Source: an uncultured Erysipelotrichaceae bacterium
Lineage (GTDB): Bacteria; Bacillota_I; Bacilli_A; RF39; UBA660
Direction of reading: 5' to 3'
NCBI GenBank assembly: GCA_902786275.1
Contig: CADACC010000008.1
Span: 1 to 52,171 of the forward strand
DNA length: 52,171 bases
This document shows positions 7,832-15,680 of the stretch, one piece after another. Positions within the stretch are counted from its first letter, which is position 1. Every line of letters starts with the position of its first letter. The translations under genes were made by a program, and so were the position numbers. The notes beneath the pieces are model-generated. The model saw only the letters and a list, made by a program, of their open reading frames with translations. It searched no databases and was not told the origin of the DNA.

Positions 7832-8074
7832 TTGAAAAAAGTGATTGTGGTAAGACAACATGACTTAGCCGATTGTGGACCAGCTTGTTTATCATCAATT
7901 TTGCAACATTATGGGGGTTTTGTTCCTATAGAGATGATTAGATTAAACGCAAAAACAAATCAAAACGGTACAAGCGCATATAATCTTGTTAAGACAGCTG
8001 AAAAATACGGTTTAACAACAAAGTCACTAAAACTTGGTAATTTTAAAGACATAAAAAATTATCTTTTCCATTAA
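7832..8074 (+). pseudogene. C39 peptidase half of a frameshifted bacteriocin exporter
   Basis: N-terminal fragment of a peptidase-containing ABC transporter of the LagD/ComA type, which cleaves double-glycine leaders during export. Catalytic Cys15 sits in DLADCGPACLSSILQHYGG, with the oxyanion Gln9 before it. The frame ends at 8072-8074, just before the rest of the peptidase domain. The sequence continues in the next frame from 8068 (PLIAHVRL, then NHFIVIYGV with the catalytic His and MDPSRG with the Asp). One base is missing, in A6 at 8053-8058 or T4 at 8064-8067. The start is TTG after AGGGAG. Alone, this fragment cannot be an active peptidase. Confidence 0.88.
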
Positions 8075-8151
8075 TAGCACATGTTAGATTAACCAATAAT
8101 CTAAATCATTTTATAGTTATATATGGAGTTAAAAAAGATAAGCTACTAGCG

Positions 8152-9873
8152 ATGGATCCATCAAGAGGATTAGTTAAACTAAGTGAAGATTATTTTCACA
8201 AAATATCTACAAACATCTTTCTTATGTTCCATCCAGAAAGTAAATTACCACAGTATGAAAGACCAACAAAGATCGTAAAAATGCTTAAAAAATATCTAAA
8301 ATTAAATAAGAAACAAATAACAAAAATAATTATATTAAGTATATTTACAACTGTTTTGGGTATTTTGATTGGTTATTACATAAAGATAGTGTTTGCTATA
8401 TTAGATAAATATAAAACATTTAAATATGTAATAATTTTACTTATTCTTTATTTACTTTTTATTATTATAAAAAACTTATTTGAACAAATAAAACTAAAGT
8501 TATTAATTATATTTAATAGAAATGTAAGTGAAGATTTATACCATTTCTTCATTAATAAAATTTATAATTTCCCTTTAAATTTTATTAAATCAAAAACTAC
8601 TGGAGAGGTAATGACACGGTTTGATGAGTTAAATATGATTAATGAAATTATATCTAGCATTATTATCTGCTTTATTATTGATTTAATAACAGTTTTGATT
8701 GCATTAGTAGTATCTTGCTTAATCTCAATCAAATTAACGCTTCTTGTTTTATTATTTATGCTATTATATGTCATTATTTCTGTTCTTTTTAATAATCCGA
8801 CATTAGAAAAGATTAATGATAACATTAATGCAGCAACAAACTTTAATGATAAAATTGTTGATAGCATTAATACTATTATTAGCACTAAATATATAAATAA
8901 TGAGCATAACATGATTAAAAGATTAAACACCTCGCTTGATAATTACCTTAATAATTATGTAATATTTGAAAGATTTTTAAATCATATAAACATTATTAAA
9001 AATGTAGTAACTGAAATATGTATGTTATTAATTTATACATTCGGTGCATATATGTGCTATATAAATAAGTTTAATATATATGATTTATTTATCTATATAG
9101 TTATTATTGAAAATATAATTAATCCCATAAAAGAAATTGTTGACTTTGTTCCCAAGTTACTATTTATTAAATCGTCCGTATATAGAATCAATGAGTTTTC
9201 TTTAATTAAGGAAGAAAACATAAATGGATGTGAATTTATAAATAATGACATATTTGTGGATAATCTTTCGTTTGCTTATAATGATATAGATTACGTAATA
9301 AGAAATTTATCTCTTAATATAAAAAAAGGAGAAAAGATACTTATTCAAGGATCATCAGGTTCAGGTAAAAGTACACTGTGTAATATTTTATCTAGACAAC
9401 TTGAATATACGAAAGGAAATATCAAAATAGGTAATGTTGAAATAAATAGCATTAAACTTGATGATTATCGTAAAAACATTACGTATATTGGTCAGAAAGA
9501 TTCTCTTCTTACAGATACTATTCTAAATAACATTAATTTTGAAAGGAAGGTATCGGATAAAGAATTCTTAGATATATATAAATTATGTGAGATTGATAAA
9601 ATAGTTAAGAAAAAATACAATGATTTAAGTACTGTAATTAATGAATCTTCGAGTAATATATCAGGTGGAGAAAAGCAAAGAATAATTTTAGCTAGAGGAT
9701 TAATTAATAGTGGTTCTATCATAATCTTGGATGAAGCTTTAAGCGAAGTTAATCTAGATATGGAAGAAAGAATATTGAAAAGAATATTTAAACATTTCAG
9801 TGATAAAACTATTATATTTGTATCACATAAAAATTATGGAAACTTATTTAAACGAGTAATTAATATTAACTAA
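8152..9873 (+). CDS. ABC exporter part (membrane and ATPase domains) of the frameshifted bacteriocin transporter
   Basis: The same gene as the C39 fragment, continued in another frame; homologous reading resumes at 8068, before this ATG. It has five or six membrane helices (about residues 45-330) and a full ATPase domain: Walker A GSSGSGKST, signature NISGGEKQR, Walker B IIILDEALSEV and H-loop VSHKN. Intact, the whole protein would be about 680 residues, normal for a bacteriocin-processing exporter. The ATPase part shows no decay, so the break is recent, an assembly error, or bypassed during expression. The double-glycine peptide gene follows 41 bases after the stop. Confidence 0.88.
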   Translation: MDPSRGLVKLSEDYFHKISTNIFLMFHPESKLPQYERPTKIVKMLKKYLKLNKKQITKIIILSIFTTVLGILIGYYIKIVFAILDKYKTFKYVIILLILYLLFIIIKNLFEQIKLKLLIIFNRNVSEDLYHFFINKIYNFPLNFIKSKTTGEVMTRFDELNMINEIISSIIICFIIDLITVLIALVVSCLISIKLTLLVLLFMLLYVIISVLFNNPTLEKINDNINAATNFNDKIVDSINTIISTKYINNEHNMIKRLNTSLDNYLNNYVIFERFLNHINIIKNVVTEICMLLIYTFGAYMCYINKFNIYDLFIYIVIIENIINPIKEIVDFVPKLLFIKSSVYRINEFSLIKEENINGCEFINNDIFVDNLSFAYNDIDYVIRNLSLNIKKGEKILIQGSSGSGKSTLCNILSRQLEYTKGNIKIGNVEINSIKLDDYRKNITYIGQKDSLLTDTILNNINFERKVSDKEFLDIYKLCEIDKIVKKKYNDLSTVINESSSNISGGEKQRIILARGLINSGSIIILDEALSEVNLDMEERILKRIFKHFSDKTIIFVSHKNYGNLFKRVININ

Positions 9874-9914
9874 TGCAATAAAGTTTAATATTTAAGCAGA
9901 AAGGAGAAGTCATC

Positions 9915-10187
9915 ATGAAAATATTAAATGAAAAAGAATTAAAAGATATCTACGGAGGAGGTGTATTATTTAAGATTGCTATGGGTATTATTACTGCTGG
10001 TTCCTTTATTGTGGGAATAGTAGATGGATTAATGAAAAATAGTGAACTAAAAGAAATCTATGGTGGAGCGTTTAGTTTTACAACAACATTTTTTAATTCT
10101 ATCTCTAGATATATAACGACAATAAAAGGTATTGGTGAATCTATTGGTAGTTCGATTAAAAGACTAATTAAACGTAGATACTGTTAA
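9915..10187 (+). CDS. Bacteriocin-like precursor with two double-glycine motifs
   Basis: A 90-residue peptide starting MKILNEKELKDIYGG, a classic leader ending in Gly14-Gly15. A second copy, NSELKEIYGG, ends at Gly50-Gly51. Between them lies a hydrophobic, glycine-rich segment with GIVDG (34-38). After the second lies a 39-residue cationic segment with GESIG (74-78), ending RRYC. GxxxG motifs and cationic tails are typical of class IIb two-peptide bacteriocins. It looks like two precursors fused in one frame; Met40 could also start the second separately. AAGGAG precedes the ATG. No immunity gene is recognisable nearby. Confidence 0.8.
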   Translation: MKILNEKELKDIYGGGVLFKIAMGIITAGSFIVGIVDGLMKNSELKEIYGGAFSFTTTFFNSISRYITTIKGIGESIGSSIKRLIKRRYC

Positions 10188-10189
10188 TA

Positions 10190-10220
10190 AAAAAAGTTGA
10201 TACATTTGTATCAACTTTTC
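10190..10220. terminator. Bidirectional terminator after the bacteriocin gene
   Basis: AAAAGTTGATACA and TGTATCAACTTTT form a 13-bp inverted repeat between convergent genes. Confidence 0.85.
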
Positions 10221-10660
10221 TATTTTCTATTAGGTCTTCTATTTCTTGAAGACCCTTTATTTTGAAAACGTTTTATATGTTCTTCCAGTAATTCTGCTGC
10301 TTCTTTATCTGTAATATTGGGATTACTTTTCATTAACTTTTTGTATGCATCAGTAACACTTGAAGGCTGCTCTTTAACATCAAGATAGTATTGAGTTGTT
10401 TCACCATTAACTATACCAACTATTTTTTCTCCAAGTGATTGTATAGAACCGCACTTAGCACAAGTATATTCATACAATTCTTCACTTGGAACACTATAAT
10501 GATCGATTTTTGAGATGAACCAAATATGGTTACATCTATATTTTTCAGAAATTAAATCCATGTGTTTTTTCATTTTAAGAACATCATTTAATAGCTCTTT
10601 CGATTCTTTTTGAATTTTCTTAGCTGGAATAGGAATATCATTATAATTTACATGACTCAT
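10220..10660 (-). CDS. Small protein with a Cys/His cluster, function unknown
   Basis: 146 residues. An N-terminal helical part is followed by RCNHIWF and, about 35 residues later, CAKCGS, which together could bind zinc (Cys, His, Cys-x2-Cys). The C-terminus is basic (SSRNRRPNRK). No membrane helix. I chose the ATG at 10660 because GGGTG lies 6 bases upstream; the GTG at 10669 overlaps that site. I do not recognise the family. Confidence 0.72.
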   Translation of the reverse strand: MSHVNYNDIPIPAKKIQKESKELLNDVLKMKKHMDLISEKYRCNHIWFISKIDHYSVPSEELYEYTCAKCGSIQSLGEKIVGIVNGETTQYYLDVKEQPSSVTDAYKKLMKSNPNITDKEAAELLEEHIKRFQNKGSSRNRRPNRK

Positions 10661-10757
10661 TTTAAACACCCTTTGTTTGATTTGTTATTCTATCATTTGA
10701 ATATTGATAAATCAATGTTATTTGTAGATATATTAGGTAAAAAACGTAAAAATAAAC

Positions 10758-10786
10758 TTGTATAATTATAACATATTTGTTATAAT
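10758..10786 (+). promoter_or_regulatory. Sigma-A-type promoter of rpsU
   Basis: TTGTAT at 10758-10763, a 17-base spacer, and TATAAT at 10781-10786. The start of rpsU is 34 bases further on, with GGAGGG before the ATG. Confidence 0.75.
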
Positions 10787-10819
10787 AACCTGTAGTTAAA
10801 GGCGAAGGGAGGGAAAATA

Positions 10820-11011
10820 ATGACAAAAGTATTAGTTAAAGACGGAAACGTTGACGGAGCTATTAAAAAGTTTAAAGCAAAATTCGCTAAAAGTGGTGTC
10901 CCTTCTAAGTTAAAACAAAAAAAATACTATGACAAACCAGGAGTTAAGAAAAGAAAAGCTAAAGAAGAAATGATTCGTAACTCTCGTAAGTCAAGTCATA
11001 AAGGATTTTAA
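10820..11011 (+). CDS. rpsU: 30S ribosomal protein S21
   Basis: A 63-residue, strongly basic small-subunit protein. MTKVLVKDGNVDGAIKKFKA and the Lys/Arg-rich tail GVKKRKAKEEMIRNSRKSSH are typical. In B. subtilis rpsU also heads the region containing yqfC, yqfD, ybeY, dgkA, era and recO, as here. It has its own promoter and terminator. Confidence 0.95.
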   Translation: MTKVLVKDGNVDGAIKKFKAKFAKSGVPSKLKQKKYYDKPGVKKRKAKEEMIRNSRKSSHKGF

Positions 11012-11039
11012 TTAAGCACTTTTATATAGTGCTTTTTTT
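11012..11039 (+). terminator. Rho-independent terminator after rpsU
   Basis: AAGCACT and AGTGCTT pair across a 7-base loop, followed by T-rich sequence. Confidence 0.85.
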
Positions 11040-11067
11040 AATGATAAGATTTTACATTGCATATAAT
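11039..11067 (+). promoter_or_regulatory. Candidate promoter of yqfC-yqfD, sigma-E-like
   Basis: TAATGAT (11039-11045), a 14-base spacer and CATATAAT (11060-11067). The -10 box has one mismatch to the sigma-E consensus and the -35 box two. The same place contains TATAAT (11062-11067), so a sigma-A promoter is also possible. In B. subtilis yqfC and yqfD belong to the sigma-E regulon. Confidence 0.4.
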
Positions 11068-11083
11068 TTTCTAGGTGATAACC

Positions 11084-11329
11084 ATGAAAATTATTGATAG
11101 ATTAAAAAACGGATACCATAATAAATCTTATTTTATATCAGCATATGATAATAGCATCTATCTTATAAATTATAAAGAAATTTTAAACATAAGTGATACC
11201 ACTATTATGGTTAGATTCAATAACTTTAAACTTATAATAAAAGGGAAAGATTTTAGAATTATTAGAAAAAGTAATACTGATGTTGAAATAAAGGGAATCG
11301 TAAGTAATATGGAGATGATTCATGAGTAG
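11084..11329 (+). CDS. yqfC: YabP/YqfC family sporulation protein
   Basis: 81 residues. The pattern YDNSIYLINYKEILNISDTT followed by a beta-rich stretch (LIIKGKDFRIIRKSNTDVEIKG) is that of the YabP/YqfC family, small proteins made during sporulation. The ATG at 11084 follows AGGTGAT by 4 bases; a GTG three codons upstream overlaps that site. Its end overlaps yqfD by 8 bases, so the two are translationally coupled, the order found throughout spore-forming Firmicutes. Confidence 0.88.
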   Translation: MKIIDRLKNGYHNKSYFISAYDNSIYLINYKEILNISDTTIMVRFNNFKLIIKGKDFRIIRKSNTDVEIKGIVSNMEMIHE

Positions 11330-12437
11330 AATTATCTTTAAAGTATCTGATATAAATTACGATTATATATTAAAAAAATTACTTAATTATAATATATCAT
11401 TTAAAGAATTAACTAACAAAAATAATTATTATTACATTTGCATATTAGAAAAAGACTATGAATTATTAAAAAAAATTGATTATAAAAAAGCAGTTATCTT
11501 TAAAAGACATACAGGTTTAAAACATCTTATTAAATTTTTAAACATAAATATAGAAAAATCTATAGTAGCATTTATTGTATTTTTTAACGTTTTTATTTTA
11601 TCGTTATTTATATATAGTGTTGATATAAAAATAAATGATGAAGACTTAAAAACACAAATAAAATATACATTAATAGATTTTGATATTAAACCATATAAAA
11701 GAATTAAACTTTATAATTATATTAATAAGGTAAAGGAAAAAATATTAAATAAATATAAGGATAAGATTGAATGGATTGAAATAGAACAAATAGGTTCAAA
11801 ATATAATATATATGTTATAAAAAAGGTAAATAATAAAAAACAAGTACATAATGATAGATGCAACTATGTCGCAAAAAAAAGTGGAGTTATTAAAAGTGTA
11901 TATGCAAGTAAAGGAGTTTTACTTGTTCAAGAAAATAACTATGTTAAAAAAGGAGATATATTAATTAGTGGAAGTGTAATATATAATGATGAACTAAAAA
12001 ATGAAGTATGTGCAGCTGGTAAGATTACAGGTGAAGTTTGGTATAAAGTTAATATCGAGTATCCTTTCAGTAAAACAAGGTCATATAATAAATATTCAAA
12101 CTTTCATAATATTGAAATAATTCTATTTGGAAAAAAATACAAAATTTTTAAAAATAATAATAAACATGAAATGATTAAAAATAAAATAGGTAATAATACT
12201 ATTGGATTAAATATCTACCAAGGATACAATATAAAAGAAAAAAATGAGAAATACACTGAAAAAGAAGTACTTAATAAATCTCTTAAAAAAGCAAAAGATT
12301 CCTTATTAAAAAAACTACCTAGAAATTCAAGAATAACTGACCAAAAAGTTTTGAAGAAATACATAAATAATGGTAAAATGTATCTAGAGGTTTTACTAAC
12401 CGCAGAAGAGGAAATAGGGGTTGTCGAAAATTACTAG
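11322..12437 (+). CDS. yqfD: Sporulation protein YqfD
   Basis: 371 residues (B. subtilis YqfD is about 398). A cytoplasmic N-terminal part is followed by one membrane helix (about 80-98, IVAFIVFFNVFILSLFIYSV) and a larger outer part containing VAKKSGVIKSVYASKGVLLV and VKKGDILISGSVI, hallmarks of the family. Required for normal sporulation in B. subtilis, where it follows yqfC. Here phoH and yqfF, which normally come next, are absent, and a vanZ-like gene takes their place. Confidence 0.92.
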   Translation: MSRIIFKVSDINYDYILKKLLNYNISFKELTNKNNYYYICILEKDYELLKKIDYKKAVIFKRHTGLKHLIKFLNINIEKSIVAFIVFFNVFILSLFIYSVDIKINDEDLKTQIKYTLIDFDIKPYKRIKLYNYINKVKEKILNKYKDKIEWIEIEQIGSKYNIYVIKKVNNKKQVHNDRCNYVAKKSGVIKSVYASKGVLLVQENNYVKKGDILISGSVIYNDELKNEVCAAGKITGEVWYKVNIEYPFSKTRSYNKYSNFHNIEIILFGKKYKIFKNNNKHEMIKNKIGNNTIGLNIYQGYNIKEKNEKYTEKEVLNKSLKKAKDSLLKKLPRNSRITDQKVLKKYINNGKMYLEVLLTAEEEIGVVENY

Positions 12438-12454
12438 TAAAGGTGGAGATACTT

Positions 12455-13066
12455 ATGGTACTTGATATATTTACAAAGGCATTAAATAGAGTTTGGCCAA
12501 TGATTGCAATATTCCTATGTGTTGTTATCGTAGTTCGAATAGCGTATATAATAACTAACCATAAAAAAATAACTTTATATAAGGAAGTTTTCGGCTTAAT
12601 ATTTATTATATATATTCTTTTACTATTCCAAATGCTAATAGCAACAGATACTAATAATTTTCATGGCGTTAATTTAAAACTTTTTAATGAAATTACTAGA
12701 TATAAGTTTGGAACACGTTTATTTAATATTAATGTTTTTGGTAATATCTTAATATTTGTTCCTTTTGGTTTATTTATATCTGAATATTTAAGTGCAAAAA
12801 AAGTATATTCAGTATTTATTGTATCAATGCTAACTAGTGCATCTGTTGAACTAGTACAATTAAGAATTGGTAGATCATTTGATATCGATGATATTATATT
12901 AAATGTAATCGGATCTATTCTTGGTTATATGCTTTATAAATTACTTAAACATATTAAAACAAAATTACCAGGATTCTTAAAAAGTGATCTATTTTATAAT
13001 ATTATAAGTATTATATTGTTTGCTGGTATTATCTATTGGCTTGCAACTAGAATAGGAATTATTTAG
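12455..13066 (+). CDS. VanZ-like membrane protein
   Basis: 203 residues with about five membrane helices. The family signatures are NVFGNILIFVPFGLFISEYL and SASVELVQLRIGRSFDIDDI, then LNVIGSILGYMLY. VanZ proteins give low-level teicoplanin resistance in enterococci, but most chromosomal homologues have no known role. The ATG at 12455 follows GGTGGAGAT. It sits between yqfD and ybeY, where B. subtilis has phoH and yqfF, and runs in the same operon (2 bases to ybeY). Confidence 0.85.
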   Translation: MVLDIFTKALNRVWPMIAIFLCVVIVVRIAYIITNHKKITLYKEVFGLIFIIYILLLFQMLIATDTNNFHGVNLKLFNEITRYKFGTRLFNINVFGNILIFVPFGLFISEYLSAKKVYSVFIVSMLTSASVELVQLRIGRSFDIDDIILNVIGSILGYMLYKLLKHIKTKLPGFLKSDLFYNIISIILFAGIIYWLATRIGII

Positions 13067-13067
13067 T

Positions 13068-13508
13068 ATGAATAAATTTACAATTGATAACGAATATGGA
13101 TATAAGAATTATAGTTATTTAAGAAAAGTATTAAATGGTGCATTAAAGCATGAAAAAGTAACTAATGCAATGTTCTCAGTAATCTTTGTTGATGAAGAAA
13201 CAATTAAGAATATCAATAGAGATTATAGAGGTTTAGATAGAGTTACTGATGTTATATCTTTTGCATTTGAAGATAACGGTAAAATGGTGTATAATAATGT
13301 TCGATTGCTTGGGGAAATTTACATATGTATCCCAAGAATGATAGAACAATCAAAAGAATATGGACATAGTGAAAAAAGAGAATTATCTTTTTTAGCTGTT
13401 CATGGACTTTTACATCTTCTAGGTTACGACCATATGAAAAAGGAAGATGAAGAAGTTATGTTTGCTAAGCAGGAGTTGATTTTAGATGAGCAAAATATCA
13501 AGAGATGA
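13068..13508 (+). CDS. ybeY: Endoribonuclease YbeY (rRNA maturation factor)
   Basis: A metal-dependent single-strand endoribonuclease for 16S rRNA 3' processing and ribosome quality control. 146 residues. The zinc site H-x3-H-x5-H is intact in HGLLHLLGYDH, and RGLDRVTDVISFAFED is the usual conserved core. Stops with TGA, which supports the standard code. Its end overlaps dgkA by 23 bases. Confidence 0.95.
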   Translation: MNKFTIDNEYGYKNYSYLRKVLNGALKHEKVTNAMFSVIFVDEETIKNINRDYRGLDRVTDVISFAFEDNGKMVYNNVRLLGEIYICIPRMIEQSKEYGHSEKRELSFLAVHGLLHLLGYDHMKKEDEEVMFAKQELILDEQNIKR

Positions 13509-13875
13509 CATTAAAAAGAAAGGTATAAAAAGAACATTAAGAACATTTAAGTATTCATTAGCAGGTTTAGCTTATGCTTATAAGAATGAACAAAGTATGT
13601 GGATTCATGCTATTGGTTCTTTATTTACTATAGTACTTGGATTTATTTATCATTTATCATTATCTGAGTGGGCTATAATATTTATTGCTCTTGGAGTAAT
13701 TCTTGCAAGTGAATTAATTAATACTGCAATCGAAGCTGCAGTTGACCTATGTACACTTGAGATTCATCCTCTTGCTAAAATTGCAAAGGATTGTGGATCT
13801 GCAGCTACATTTGTTTTAACACTTGTATCAATTGTAATTTGTTTATTTGTATTTGTACCATATTTTATAGGGTAG
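13486..13875 (+). CDS. dgkA: Undecaprenol/diacylglycerol kinase
   Basis: A small membrane kinase that in Gram-positives phosphorylates undecaprenol to feed cell-wall synthesis. 129 residues with three membrane helices. The signature ASELINTAIEAAVDL carries the catalytic Glu and Asn. The start lies inside the end of ybeY, after AGGAG at a rather long 10-base spacing. The order ybeY-dgkA-era is conserved in Firmicutes. Confidence 0.93.
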   Translation: MSKISRDDIKKKGIKRTLRTFKYSLAGLAYAYKNEQSMWIHAIGSLFTIVLGFIYHLSLSEWAIIFIALGVILASELINTAIEAAVDLCTLEIHPLAKIAKDCGSAATFVLTLVSIVICLFVFVPYFIG

Positions 13876-13893
13876 TTAAAGGAAGTGAGTTTT

Positions 13894-14778
13894 ATGCGTA
13901 GTGGTTTTGTTAGTATTATTGGAAGACCAAATGTTGGAAAATCTACACTCTTAAATGCTCTAATAAATGCTAAAGTTGCCATTACATCAAATAAAGCTCA
14001 AACAACAAGAAACATTATACAAGGTATATATAATGAACCAGATGTTCAAATAGTATTTGTTGATACACCTGGTATACATAAACCTGTATCAAAACTTGGA
14101 AAAGTTTTAAATAAGCAATCATACTCTTTAACAAAAGATGTTGATGCTATTCTTTTAGTAGTTGATGCTAAAGATGGACTAGGTAAAGGAGATAAGTTTA
14201 TCATTGATTCACTTGAAAAAAGTAAATCTCCTGTTATTTTGGTTTTAAATAAAATTGATCGTATGACAACAGCGGATTTAATGCAGAGAATTAACGAGTA
14301 TAAAGATTTATTTGCTTTTGCTGATATAGTTCCTGTATCAGCTCTAAAAAGAGATAACATTAATAGATTAATAAGTGTTGTTAAAAATTATTTAACTGAT
14401 AACGTTAAATATTTTAGTGATGATATTTATACTAGTAGTAGCGTTAAGTTTATGGTAAGTGAAATTGTAAGGGAAAAACTTCTTAATGTAACTGAAGAAG
14501 AAGTTCCTCATAGTTTAACTTGTTATACCACATCATATAATGATAAAGGATCAATTGTAGATATTAGTGTTGATATAATAGTTGACCGTGATTCAATTAA
14601 AAAAATTGTTATTGGTAAAAAAGGCGATAGATTAAAAGAAATTGGAACTATTGCTCGTTTAGAAATTGAAAAACTAATTGGAAAAAAAGTATATTTAGAT
14701 TTATACGTTAAGACAGTTAAAAACTGGAAAGAAAAAGAAAAATACTTAAGTGAATTAGGTTTCATGGATTTTGAATAA
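13894..14778 (+). CDS. era: GTPase Era
   Basis: A ribosome-assembly GTPase that binds 16S rRNA near its 3' end. About 295 residues. N-terminal G domain: G1 GRPNVGKST, G2 region TTRNIIQG, G3 DTPG, G4 NKID. C-terminal KH domain with VIGKKGDRLKEIG. The ATG at 13894 follows AAGGAAGTGAG; the GTG at 13885 is part of that site. Confidence 0.96.
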   Translation: MRSGFVSIIGRPNVGKSTLLNALINAKVAITSNKAQTTRNIIQGIYNEPDVQIVFVDTPGIHKPVSKLGKVLNKQSYSLTKDVDAILLVVDAKDGLGKGDKFIIDSLEKSKSPVILVLNKIDRMTTADLMQRINEYKDLFAFADIVPVSALKRDNINRLISVVKNYLTDNVKYFSDDIYTSSSVKFMVSEIVREKLLNVTEEEVPHSLTCYTTSYNDKGSIVDISVDIIVDRDSIKKIVIGKKGDRLKEIGTIARLEIEKLIGKKVYLDLYVKTVKNWKEKEKYLSELGFMDFE

Positions 14779-14819
14779 AATATAAAATATTTTCCCATTA
14801 TATTATTAGGTGATAAATA

Positions 14820-14912
14820 TTGAAAAAATCTAAAATAGCGTGGGAAAAATTTAAATTTACTGGAAAAATAGAAGACTATTTATATTATAAAGAAATAAAA
14901 AAGAAGGAATAA
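14820..14912 (+). CDS. yqzL: YqzL family mini-protein
   Basis: A 30-residue ORF starting with TTG five bases after AGGTGAT and ending one base before recO. The sequence AWEKFKFTGKIEDYLYYKE matches the YqzL pattern (W..F..TG....YL..KE). B. subtilis yqzL also lies between era and recO. Function unknown. Easily missed because of its length and TTG start. Confidence 0.82.
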   Translation: MKKSKIAWEKFKFTGKIEDYLYYKEIKKKE

Positions 14913-14913
14913 A

Positions 14914-15639
14914 ATGCAAACTTTACTTGAAGGAATTGTTTTAAAAGAAACTCTTTATAGTGAAACATCTAAAGTGCTGCAAATATTAACCAAAGAACAT
15001 GGCTTAATAAGTGTAATTGCTAAAGGTGCCTTAAATCCTAAAAGTAACTTAAGAATGCTAACTATTCCTTTTTTATATGGAGAATTTGATATTTCTTATA
15101 AAGAAAACAAATTATCTCCCTTAAAAAGTGGAAAAGTAATTAAACTATATGGTTTAAATAAGCATGATTTAAAGTTATATGCTTATTTATCTTATATATC
15201 TGAAATAACATATAGTGTATTAAAAGAAAATAATGATAGAGAAATATTTGATATTTATAAATCTGGTTTAGATAAGATGGAAGAAGGACTTAACTATGAT
15301 GTAATTAAGAACATCATTCTATTTAAATATTTAAATTATTTAGGTATATCTCCTAATTTAGAAGTATGTTCTAAATGTAATCAAAATACTGATTTCGTGG
15401 CAATCGATGGTAAAAGAGGCGGATTTATCTGTTCGTCTTGCTACCATAATGAAAGAAAAGTTCCTAGTAACTTTTATAAAATAGTTAAAAGATTTATTGA
15501 TGTAGATATAAATGAAATTAAAGATATTAAGTTAAGTAGCGAAGATTCTCTGATAATAGATGAATTTTTAAATGAGTACTATGAAACATTTTCTGCTGTA
15601 TATTTAAATAGCACTAAGTTTTTATCAATGTTTAAATAG
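14914..15639 (+). CDS. recO: DNA repair protein RecO
   Basis: A RecF-pathway protein that loads RecA onto SSB-coated DNA and anneals strands. 241 residues: an N-terminal OB fold (EGIVLKETLYSETSKVLQIL, then HGLISVIAKGA), a helical domain, and a zinc finger with two Cys pairs (CSKCNQ and CSSCYH). AAGAAGGA before the ATG lies inside the end of yqzL. Confidence 0.95.
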   Translation: MQTLLEGIVLKETLYSETSKVLQILTKEHGLISVIAKGALNPKSNLRMLTIPFLYGEFDISYKENKLSPLKSGKVIKLYGLNKHDLKLYAYLSYISEITYSVLKENNDREIFDIYKSGLDKMEEGLNYDVIKNIILFKYLNYLGISPNLEVCSKCNQNTDFVAIDGKRGGFICSSCYHNERKVPSNFYKIVKRFIDVDINEIKDIKLSSEDSLIIDEFLNEYYETFSAVYLNSTKFLSMFK

Positions 15640-15680
15640 TATTCTTGATTTAGATAATAAAACGTGATAATATTTACACA

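Noticed and set aside
8050-8075. Programmed -1 ribosomal frameshift in the exporter
   Set aside because: There is no good slippery heptamer and no clear downstream hairpin; a simple indel in a homopolymer explains it better.
8562-8930. Open frame on the minus strand within the bacteriocin exporter
   Set aside because: It lies opposite conserved exporter membrane-domain code, has no ribosome site and is a by-product of AT-rich codons.
13506-13508. Possible use of TGA as Trp (Mycoplasma code), suggested by the very low GC
   Set aside because: TGA acts as a stop in ybeY and in the kinase gene at 51367-51369, and conserved Trp residues use TGG.
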